From positions 1 through 64,000 of the forward strand of contig NW_026016747.1 of assembly GCF_020379485.1 (NCBI RefSeq): a stretch of 64,000 nucleotides of DNA, written 5' to 3'. The notes under the pieces are model-generated. The model searched no databases, was not told the origin of the DNA, and worked only from the letters and a program-made list of their open reading frames with translations. Shown here piece by piece: positions 43,906-52,428 of the stretch (the first letter of the stretch is position 1; each line of letters starts with the position of its first letter). Both the position numbers and the translations under genes were made by a program. This stretch comes from Brassica napus. Taxonomy: Eukaryota; Streptophyta; Magnoliopsida; Brassicales; Brassicaceae.

Positions 43906-44801
43906 TGTTGAAATGAAGAAGGGAATGACCAGAAGAAGAATCTGGTTCATGATCCAAGTTTGATATTGTAGAGGAAGTAATCCGGATACTTCAAGATGAG
44001 ACTAGTTCATACAGACTTGTGAACCAAGTTTTGGTTAGAGTGGAGAAGGAAGAAGCATGGCTGTGTGTGATCCATTGATCTTAGAAATAAAGAAGACAAA
44101 GAGAAGAAGAGATACTTGAAAAGATTCAGGTCTGGAAAACCTTGCTACACAAGGCAGTCCGTACAGTCTTGGCTACCAAGTTACCTAGAGTGACTTGGAT
44201 GGTAAGGCAGGTGAGGAACTCGTCCAGCTTGATCTTCTGAAGCAGATTTGAAGTTAAAATGGAGCATCAGACCGTTGGAGAGAGCTGAGACAAGTTGGGA
44301 ATTAAATAGAGTAAAAGTCACATGTGCATAAGAGGATGAACCTGTTGTCACTTTCACCCAACCAGGCTGTGCCCATATCTCTCTCCTGTCACTCTCTACT
44401 CCCTCTGGTCGAGATTCACCTTGGCTGTACCTTCCTGGCTTCATCAGAAAACCCTACAATATTATTTGTTTAGTAAAACCCTGTTTTAGTATTTGTTTAA
44501 TATGTGTGCTTGTCTATTTAAGACAATGCTGTATCTGATTGTAAACTAAGGAGAGTAAAACTCTTTCTTCACATACTCTGGTTACTAAACTCTCAGATTC
44601 TCCTATTCTCTCTATTCTCTTGTCTCTCACGACCTCCATTACTCCCTTATACTCTAGCATACTCAGAAACTCTCCCAAACACTTTATACTCTCTTCACTC
44701 TCTCATTACTTTCAATTGCTCATCAATCACTCTCTCTGGTTTCATACTGAACCAGAAGCTTATTCTCATCATATTCCTTTTAGTTCATCTCAATTCTCAC
44801 A
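43906..44801 (+). repeat. 3' LTR of element F
   Basis: 896 bp, read as identical to 33547-34442. Followed by AAGGG and the rest of D's LTR. Confidence 0.95.
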
Positions 44802-44806
44802 AAGGG

Positions 44807-45289
44807 TACGGACGATCAGGCCGTACCATCATGCGCGGTTAAGGGGTTACTCAGCTCAGGTAAAAGTAAACCAGCTAGAGTTACTTTACCTTAAGGCTGA
44901 GCTTGATCCGAACGTTGAGAGGATAAGGAGGAACGCGTCTGACAGTCTGGCAAGAGCTGGAAAGGTAAAGGCATATTCAAAGATGCCTTACACATGTGGA
45001 GACTCTCATTGGAAGGATTCAAATGCGCCCTTAGCTGTATCTTGACTTCACATGCTTTCTCCTTTATGCAGTCTAAACCCTAGTGTCTTAAGCTTCATAT
45101 ATAAGTGTAAACTCTCTCTGATTAATCAATTAATGCGAATCATGTTACTCTCTCTCTAGTCTCTCTCTTGTTCATCATGGTTCATACATAAATCTCTCCA
45201 TTTCTTTCACAATCTCTCCTAAACTTCTCTTAATCTCTTACCAAATCTCTCTTAATCTCTCAATACCTATTCTACTCTCTAATCTCATA
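44807..45289 (+). repeat. 3' LTR of Copia D, second part
   Basis: Remaining 483 bp of D's 3' LTR after the F insertion; with 33439-33546 it gives 591 bp. It ends CTCATA, then D's target duplication ATCAT at 45290-45294. Confidence 0.93.
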
Positions 45290-45294
45290 ATCAT

Positions 45295-47631
45295 CATAGC
45301 CTTGGTGCTCTTTGCTTCTAGTTTGTTTCTCTGCTCGCCTGGTACAAGAACATAACACACGCATCCAAAGGTCCTCAGGTGATCCAAGACTGGCCTGCTC
45401 TTGTTGAGTACCTCAAATGGAGACTGATCTGCCAAGATCCTGGTTGGTATCCTGTTGATGAGATAGCACGCAGTCATCACAGCATCACTCCAATACCTCT
45501 TGGGAACCCCTTTGTGGAACATCATGGACCGGGACACCTCCATGAGATGTCTGTTCTTCCTTTCCGCAACTCCATTCTGCTGTGGAGTGTATGGGCAGCT
45601 AGTCTGGTGAAGAATCCCATGCTGAGCAAGGTGATCACGAAATGCATGCCCAGTATACTCCCCACCATTATCAGACCTGAAAATCTTAATCTTGGCATGA
45701 TATTGGTTAGTCACATAGGCTTGAAAATTTTTAAATGCATCAAGGACCCTATCTTTAGTTTTAATCAATGTTAACCAGGTGTATTTGGATTTTTCATCAA
45801 TGAATGTGACATAATACTTGTAATCATCCCTAGATAAGCAAGGTGCCGTCCAAACATCAGAGTGAATTAAATCAAAGCAGTTTGCATAAAGAGTAGATGA
45901 TCTCTGAAAAACAGTCTTACAATGTTTGCCCAAAATACATGCCTCACAATCATTATTTTTAAACATGACACCTGGTAACATAATGCTTAAAGCCCTAACA
46001 TGTGGATGTCCTAGCCTAGCATGCCACAGAGCATCAGTACTTAAGGAAGAAACAGAACTAAACGAGAAACAAGAACTAGAAATAGGTGCAAGGTCTTCAA
46101 TCATGTAAAGATCCCCCTTGGTAGCTCCTTGCCCAATCAACTTACTGCTCTTAATATCCTGAAACTTAACATCATTAGGACTGAAAATAACATTGCATTG
46201 AAGATCAGTAGTGCATTTCTTAACTGATAAAAGATTAGAGGTGAACTCAGGCATGTAAAAGGCTTTTGACTCCTTATTAAACAAGTTCAGTTTACCAATG
46301 CCCCTAATGGGAATTCTATCTCCATTTGCAATCATAACATGTCCAAGGGCAGGTTCTATGTCTTTTATCAGATTGTTATCACTAATCATGTGATGAGATG
46401 CACCAGAATCAATTATCAATGGTTTATGCAAGCTCCTAGCAGTATTAGTTCTAGATGTTTCATTTTCAGCTTTCAGGCTCTTGACTACTCCTAACAATCT
46501 ATCAGTTATGCTAGTATGAGCAGTGGCAGTACATGAGATTTTAAACATGTCTAGCAGTTTATCAGAGATACTAGGTAATGTATGAGCCGAGTATGAGTAT
46601 CCAAGAGTGTTGCCTAGCATTTTACCAGACTCCTTGAGGGCTCGGATGAAAGCCTCAAAGTCAGCCTTGGTGATCACCTCCTGAGAAGTTAGAGCTCTGC
46701 CTTCACTTTCACCCGCCTTGACATTTGGACTAGCCCCTGATGAGCCGGCACCACTTGCTTCAGCAGAAAGGTGAGCCTTAGCTTCTCTATCCTTGTTGAA
46801 CTTGCTAGGCCTGAGGTGTGGATGTAGGATCCAGCACTGACTCTTCTTATGCCCCTGCCGCTTGCAATGCTCACAGCTTCCCTCATACTTCTCATACTTC
46901 CTTCCATCTCCACGGTACGCTGCCTTGTTTGCTTGTGCCTCTTCTGCTTTATGAGCCGTGGACATCCCCTTCTTGCCTCCAAACAACCCAAGAGAGCCTT
47001 CCTCCTTCTGAAGTTGTGCGCATACCTCCTCCATGGATGGGAGAGTTGGTGATCTCAGGATATGCTTGATCACATCCTGGTAGCTTTCATCTAGAGTCAT
47101 CAATAGCCCAAACACCTGATCTTGCTCTCTCCTCTCAATGAGCGATTCCTCATCAGTAGTGTTGGGTCTAAGACTCTCAAGTTCGGACCACAAAGCTCCA
47201 AACTTCCCCATGTGCTTGGTGAGATCTTCTCCATCTTGCCTCAAGACACTGATGGTTTGCTTCAGATCAAACACCCGACTTATGTTGGACTTGTTTCCAT
47301 ACCTCTTATGGAGCATGTCCCAAAGGCGCTTAGGAGTCTCAAAGTGCACGTAAGCTTCAAGTATGGGGAGCTCCAGAGAGGCATGGAGCACAGACAGCAC
47401 CATCAAATCCTCTTGGACCCATCTCTTTGCTTCAGCTACCGCAAGAGTCTTCCCGTCGCCTTCTTCTTCATCTTCTTTGGCCACTGGCTCCGGACCATCA
47501 TCTGTGATGTGGTTCCACAGCCCTAGCCTTCCAATGGTAGTCCTCACCAACTGGGACCACATCAAGTAGTTCGAGCCTCCCTTCAGTGCAACCGGAACCG
47601 TCACCAGTTTGCTAAAGTTGGTCGTCTCCAT
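45295..47631 (-). pseudogene. Copia B gag-pol, N-terminal piece (gag, protease, integrase)
   Basis: First ~780 codons of B's gag-pol on the minus strand from the ATG at 47631 (METTNFSK), ending at the D insertion within KSTKAMMI. It has the gag domain, zinc knuckle with SCEHCKRQGH, protease IIDSGA, pre-integrase WHARLGHPH and the integrase triad seen in D. In the stretches compared the protein is the same as D's. A short spurious tail reads on into D's LTR. The gene continues at 28043 and then at 21222. Broken only by insertion. Confidence 0.92.
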
Positions 47632-47710
47632 CTCCTCTTCTTTATCACACAAGAACAAACTCGCAAATGTAAAGAAAGGAACAAGGGTCTCTCAATACCA
47701 AAGCCAACCT

Positions 47711-47723
47711 GGCTCTGATACCA
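47711..47723 (-). other. Primer-binding site of Copia B (initiator Met tRNA)
   Basis: Minus-strand TGGTATCAGAGCC directly after the 5' LTR. Confidence 0.92.
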
Positions 47724-48314
47724 TATGAGATTAGAGAGTAGAATAGGTATTGAGAGATTAAGAGAGATTTGGTAAGAGATTAAGAGAAGTTTAGGAGAGA
47801 TTGTGAAAGAAATGGAGAGATTTATGTATGAACCATGATGAACAAGAGAGAGACTAGAGAGAGAGTAACATGATTCGCATTAATTGATTAATCAGAGAGA
47901 GTTTACACTTATATATGAAGCTTAAGACACTAGGGTTTAGACTGCATAAAGGAGAAAGCATGTGAAGTCAAGATACAGCTAAGGGCGCATTTGAATCCTT
48001 CCAATGAGAGTCTCCACATGTGTAAGGCATCTTTGAATATGCCTTTACTTTTCCAGCTCTTGCCAGACTGTCAGACGCGTTCCTCCTTATCCTCTCAACG
48101 TTCGGATCAAGCTCAGCCTTAAGGTAAAGTAACTCTAGCTGGTTTACTTTTACCTGAGCTGAGTAACCCCTTAACCGCGCATGATGGTACGGCCTGATCG
48201 TCCGTACCCTTTGCCCTATCCGTACAGTCCGTACAAGATGCTTCTATCTTCCTCTCTAATGCTTCTACACTTCCTAAGGTCTCCTCTTCATACCATAAGG
48301 CTCTCTTCTTAACA
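47724..48314 (-). repeat. 5' LTR of Copia B
   Basis: 591 bp, partner of 19011-19601. Contains TATATAAG (47908-47915, minus) and the same GTAC cluster as D (about 48186-48236). The target duplication TGGTA follows at 48315-48319. Confidence 0.93.
47908..47915 (-). promoter_or_regulatory. TATA box candidate, Copia B LTR
   Basis: TATATAAG on the minus strand, same as in D. Confidence 0.55.
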
Positions 48315-48330
48315 TGGTATACTCTTTTTC

Positions 48331-48369
48331 CCTTGATTAGTTTTGTCCCACTGGGTTTTCTAATCAAGG
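48331..48369 (+). promoter_or_regulatory. Hairpin 1 in the gypsy 5' LTR
   Basis: CCTTGATTAG (48331-48340) and CTAATCAAGG (48360-48369) form a perfect 10-bp stem; loop TTTTGTCCCACTGGGTTTT; preceded by ACTCTTTTTC and followed by TTTTTAATGAGG, as in the Copia elements. B inserted about 10 bp upstream of it. Confidence 0.75.
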
Positions 48370-48577
48370 TTTTTAATGAGGTATCAAGTTCACTTACACA
48401 TTCCTAGTTGATGTATCTTGGATGCAACTCGGCCTAAGGCATCTTGGACCGACTTCATCATCTATCTTATATTATGTTTTAGTCTAAGTGTTGTGTTATT
48501 ACTTTGAAACCGTGTGGAGCCTTTTCATTTAAGTTTTCTTATGTTTTCGAGACCTTGTGCATGTACAAGGATCTCTC

Positions 48578-48585
48578 TATTTAAG
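48578..48585 (+). promoter_or_regulatory. TATA box candidate, gypsy LTR
   Basis: TATTTAAG, with a GTAC core (ATGTACAAG) 15 nt upstream. Confidence 0.55.
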
Positions 48586-48893
48586 TGTATCACAAACCCT
48601 CATTCTAATCTAAGTTATCTTTTGTTTAAACCTTGTGTTTTCTTCTCCCTTGCTTTCACGAGTTAAGAGAGTGTCTGGTGTGTAGTATCCAGTCTGTTGG
48701 TGTGTAATATCCAACGCCCAAGGGCTTTAGAAAGGTGTGTCATATCCGATCTAAGCCTAGGAGTATCAAGGAGCCTTTCCGCAGCCTCTTGTGTCACCAT
48801 TCGATCCACAGCCTTGATAAACTTGAGTCTTTGATTCGTTTATGCAAGGATCTATCCAAACCATCCAGAGAAGGGTCCTAGGATCTCATTAAG

Positions 48894-48906
48894 TGGTATC
48901 AGAGCA
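48894..48906 (+). other. Primer-binding site of the gypsy element (initiator Met tRNA)
   Basis: TGGTATCAGAGCA two bases after the LTR end. Confidence 0.88.
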
Positions 48907-49404
48907 CTCTGGAAGGGGAGTTTCGATTTCTCTTTTGCGATTTCTTAAGATCTACTCTTTGTCGATTCATATTTTGTTGATCAATCGGTTCTTGTGTGTT
49001 TATTCTCATTTGATCTGCTTGTTTCATTATCAGGATTGCTAGATCTGATTGTTTCGTATCTCATATTGATAGATCTAAGAATTTCGATCAAGTTTTGAAC
49101 AAAACCTTTTCACATTCTTGTCGATTACGTTATCGTTTTACTTGATCCGAAAGTGTCTTGTGATTGTGTGACTCGATCTGTTGTTAGAATCATAGATCAG
49201 GATTTGATTATCTCATTTCATCATCCGTTGAATCTGATCTGTTATTGTTTCAATTTCGAAAAGATAGAATTCAAATCGTCGCGTGTTGATCAAGTATCTT
49301 CATTTGCCGCTTTGTTTGAATACTTTGTTTCTTTATTTGAATCTTGAGTTCTGAATTTCTTTTGAACTACTTACTGGTTCAAGTTTTTCGTGTATCAGGA
49401 AGCA
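48907..49404 (+). other. Untranslated leader of the gypsy element
   Basis: About 500 bp, T-rich, between PBS and gag; repeated GATCTG and GTTTC motifs but no gene. It may contain the packaging signal; nothing in the sequence proves this. Confidence 0.6.
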
Positions 49405-49784
49405 ATGGGGTCTGAGGAGGATGATGAAACCTTTGTGCGGAGGAATAGATTGCTGCAAGAAGCAATCACCAAACAAGTGATGGAAGCGATGGTGAAGTTA
49501 CTGGAAGAGAAGTATGATCAGAGACCGCATGATGGGCAAGGACAAGCATCTGGTTCAAGACATGAGCCAAGAAGAAACAGACAAGGTCAGCGTGAGCATG
49601 CTGGATCAGAAGAGACTGATAACTTCTATGAGAGAAGTAGCCATAGCTCCGGTTCAAGACGTAGCAGTAGAAGATCTCGACGTGATCATGAGGGCCGGAG
49701 GCATAGACGCAATGAGCTATCAGGATTAAAGCTTAAGATCCCTCCTTTCCATGGTAAAGCTGATCAAGATGCCTATCTTGAGTG
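49405..49784 (+). pseudogene. Gypsy gag, N-terminal remnant
   Basis: About 127 codons from the ATG at 49405 (MGSEEDDETF); the frame extends five codons upstream from a GTG. The product is polar: an acidic, helix-prone start (LLQEAITKQVMEAMVKLLEEK), an Arg/Ser-rich middle (GSRRSSRRSRRDHEGRRHRR) and then KLKIPPFHGKADQDAYLEW, the entry into the capsid domain of chromovirus gag. Right after YLEW the frame runs into a truncated Copia LTR. Most of the capsid domain and the zinc knuckle are missing from the window, so gag is not functional. Confidence 0.85.
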
Positions 49785-50329
49785 GAGATTAAGAGAGATT
49801 GGTAAGAGATTAAGAGAAGTTAGGAGAGATTGTGAAAGAAAGGGGAGATTTATGTATGAACCATGATGAACAAGAGAGAGACTAGAGAGAGAGAGTAACA
49901 TGATTCGCATTATCCATTAATCAGAGAGAGTTTTACACGTATATATGAAGCTAAGAACTAGGGTTTAGATGCATAAAGGAGAAGTGTGAAGTCAAGATAA
50001 GCTAAGGGCGATTTGAATCCTTCCAATGAGAGTCTCCACATGTGTAAGGCATCTTGAATATGCCTTACCTTCCAGCTCTTGCCAGACTGTCAGACCGTTC
50101 CTCCTTATCCTCTCAACGTTGGATCAAGCTCAGCCTTAAGGTTAAAGAACTCTAGCTAGTTAATTTTACCTGAGCTGAGTAACCCTTAACCGCGCATGAT
50201 GGTACGGCCTGATCGTCCGTACCATTTGCCCTATCGTACAGTCCGTACAAGATGCTTCTATCGTCACTCTCTAATGCTTCTACCACTTCCTAAGGTCTCC
50301 TTTCATACCATAAGGCTCTCTTCTTAACA
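49785..50329 (-). repeat. Truncated, indel-rich Copia B/D-type LTR inside gypsy gag
   Basis: Matches the B/D LTR from its plus-strand base 31 to the end (TCTTCTTAACA), so about 30 bp are missing on the left. Many one-base losses are seen relative to 19041-19601. No target duplication: GAGTG or AGTGG on the left, GAGAC on the right. The gag codons that should lie here are absent too, so it marks a deletion, not a clean solo LTR. Confidence 0.85.
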
Positions 50330-51000
50330 GAGACAGAGGCCGAAGAAGATCACAGTTCAGAAGAGGAGTATGTTGCCAACCCGGTTGCTGGAAGGTTGCT
50401 AGTTGCTAGAAGAACTTGAGTCTTCAAAGCAAGACCGAGGAGAGGAGCAAAGAGAGAATCTCTTCTATACTAGAGTCTAGTGCAAGGAAAGGTCTGTAGT
50501 CTTATTGTGGATGGAGGCAGTTGTGTCAACGTTGCGAGTGAGACTATGGTTAAAAAGTTGGGTTTGAGATGAGAGTATCTAAACCATATAGGCTCCAATG
50601 GCTCAATGAAGAGGGCGAGATGAGAGTATCTACTCAGGTTATGGTTCCCTTAGCCATTGGTAAATATGAAGATGAGATTCTTTGTGATGTGTTGCCTATG
50701 GAAGCTGGACACATTCTCCTTGGAAGGCCGTGGCAATCAGATAGACGTGTGATACATGATGGGTATGCCAACAAGCACACCTTTGAGTTTAAAGGGAGAA
50801 AGACAGTTCTTGTGCCTATGACTCCTAAGGAAGTTCAGGTTGATCAGCTCCAGCTACAAAAGAAGAAAGAGATAGATCTTCCCGCTGAATCAACAAAGCA
50901 ACTAAACTTCTATGCCAAGTCTGGTGATGTTAAAAGATCTCTCTGCTCTAACCTTCCTATTCTTTTTTTATCTATAAGGAATCCTCTTGACTACTACTAA
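50330..51000 (+). pseudogene. Gypsy gag end and protease, frameshifted
   Basis: After the LTR relic the frame codes for an acidic gag tail (SSEEEYVANPVAGRLLVARR), is broken by stops near 50417 and 50470, and then resumes with the retropepsin of Ty3 elements: the active-site stretch LIVDGGSCVNVASETMVKKLGL near 50490-50560 (DGG in place of DTG/DSG, seen in many chromoviruses), and PYRLQWLNEEGE and ILLGRPWQSDRRVIHDGY at 50569-50780. The frame stops at 51000, just before RT. GATGAGAGTATCT occurs twice (50568 and 50620). Confidence 0.8.
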
Positions 51001-51002
51001 CA

Positions 51003-51980
51003 TTGCACGAGTATCCGAGTGAACTTGTCAATCTTTTACAGGAATATCAAGATGTTTTTCCAGAAGATAGTCCCAATGGACTACCACCAGTGCGAGGGAT
51101 TGAGCACCAAATTGATTTTGTGCCCGGTTCTACACTTCCCAATAGGCCAGCATACAGAACCAATCCGGTGGAGACCAAAGAACTACAAAGGCAAGTGGAG
51201 GAACTGATGGAGAAAGGGCATATCCGAGAGAGCATGAGCCCTTGTGCTGTTCCAGTGCTACTTGTGCCCAAGAAAGATGGGAGCTGGCGCATGTGTGTTG
51301 ATTGCAGAGCCATCAACAATATCACTGTAAAGTATCGCCATCCTATTCCTAGATTAGATGATATGCTTGATGAATTGCATGGTTCTTGCATATTTTCTAA
51401 GATTGATTTGAAAAGTGGATACCATCAGATTAGGATGAAAGAAGGAGATGAATGGAAAACTGCATTCAAAACTAAACATGGTCTATATGAGTGGTTAGTC
51501 ATGCCATTTGGATTAACCAATGCACCTAGTACATTCATGAGATTAATGAATCATGTTCTTAGATCATTCATTGGCATATTTGTTGTGGTATACTTTGATG
51601 ACATCCTTGTATACAGTAAGAGCTTTAATGATCATATAGAACATCTTAGAACTGTTCTTGATGTGCTTAGAAAGGAATCTCTTTTTGCTAACCTTAAGAA
51701 GTGTACTTTTGGAACGGATCACTTGGTCTTTTTAGGCTTTATTGTGGGTGCAGATGGGGTTAAAGTTGATCCGGAGAAAGTAAGAGCTATACGAGAATGG
51801 CCAATTCCTAAGACAGTGAGTGAAGTGAGGAGCTTCCATGGACTTGCTGGTTTCTATAGGCGCTTTGTGAAAGACTTCAGCACCATAGCATCTCCCTTGA
51901 CTGAAGTAATCAAGAAAGAAGTCGGATTCAAGTGGGGAGAAGCACAAGAACTTGCCTTTCAATGCCTAAAGAGAAGCTTA
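51003..51980 (+). pseudogene. Gypsy reverse transcriptase, open but cut off at both ends
   Basis: About 325 codons of Ty3/gypsy reverse transcriptase without an ATG of their own (open from a TTG at 51003). Visible in order: [53 protein letters not shown] with the first catalytic Asp at residue 135, [17 protein letters not shown], the YFDD box at 197-200, FLGFIVG and [12 protein letters not shown]. Just past QCLK the frame shifts (about 51980) and RNase H continues in another frame. RT is the best-kept part of this gene. Confidence 0.88.
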
Positions 51981-52428
51981 CTAATGCCCCTCTTCTTATA
52001 CTTCCTGATTTTAATAAAACTTTTGAAATAGAATGTGATGCTTCAGGAATTGGAATTGGTGCTGTATTGATGCAGGAGAAGAGACCCATTGCATACTTCA
52101 GTGAGAAGCTTGGAGGAGCTACCCTCAACTATGCAACTTATGATAAAGAACTATATGCCTTGGTGAGAGCCTTGCAGACTTGGCAACACTACCTCTGGCC
52201 TAAAGAGTTCGTCATACACACAGATCATGAGTCTCTCAAATACCTCAAAGGACAGCACAAACTCAGCAAGAGACACGCAAGGTGGGTTGAGTTCATTGAG
52301 ACATTTCCTTATGTCATCAAGTATAAACAAGGTAAGGAAAACATAGTTGCTGATGCACTATCCAGAAGGTATGTTCTCTTGAACACTCTTGATGCTAAGC
52401 TATTAGGATTTGAGCAGATTAAGGAATG
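51981..52428 (+). pseudogene. Gypsy RNase H segment
   Basis: Continues pol one frame over: [23 protein letters not shown] with the first RNase H Asp, [29 protein letters not shown] with the catalytic Glu, [13 protein letters not shown] with the next Asp, and VADALSRR at the end. The frame leaves the homology at about 52428 through another single-base loss. Confidence 0.85.

Larger units (their letters stand above)
33547..44801 (+). mobile_element. Element F, non-autonomous Copia-derived LTR element, inserted in D's 3' LTR
   Basis: Plus strand; 5537 bp of its own after removing G. LTRs are 896 bp each and read as identical; target duplication AAGGG (33542-33546 and 44802-44806). It has the PBS, the polypurine tract and both hairpins of the Copia elements here but no integrase, RT or RNase H; only a 103-codon gag remnant is recognisable. 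The LTR end TGTTGA...CACA and the 3' hairpins tie it to Copia. It fits the large non-autonomous (LARD-like) class and must have been mobilised in trans; the partner family was not identified. Confidence 0.9.
28044..45289 (+). mobile_element. Copia element D, sister of B, inserted in B in opposite orientation
   Basis: Plus-strand Copia element of the same family as its host B; own length 5986 bp after removing F. Target duplication ATCAT (28039-28043 and 45290-45294). 5' LTR 28044-28634; 3' LTR split by F into 33439-33546 and 44807-45289, again 591 bp in total. The LTRs differ at one noticed base (A against T near 28110/33505). With B it forms a large inverted repeat. The gag-pol is intact, so D may still be expressible. 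Confidence 0.94.
19011..48314 (-). mobile_element. Copia element B, inserted in the gypsy 5' LTR and itself split by C and D
   Basis: Minus-strand Copia element whose own sequence is 5986 bp after subtracting C, D and their target duplications, exactly the length of D. Its target duplication is TGGTA (19006-19010 and 48315-48319). LTRs are 591 bp and differ by at least one base. The gag-pol lies in three pieces (45295-47631, 27285-28043, 19742-21222) that join into one frame; in the parts compared, the protein differs from D at one residue (Ser for Gly near residue 1173). B is therefore a recent element silenced only by later insertions. Confidence 0.93.
48320..48891 (+). repeat. 5' LTR of the gypsy element, second part
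   Basis: 572 bp completing the LTR begun at 18741-19010. It ends AGGATCTCATTA just before the PBS. A TATTTAAG lies at 48578. Compared with 53916-54486 there is a one-base length change and one substitution near 48530. Confidence 0.9.

Noticed and set aside
49785..50329. Clean solo LTR from unequal recombination
   Set aside because: One end is missing, there is no target duplication, and gag sequence is lost beside it.
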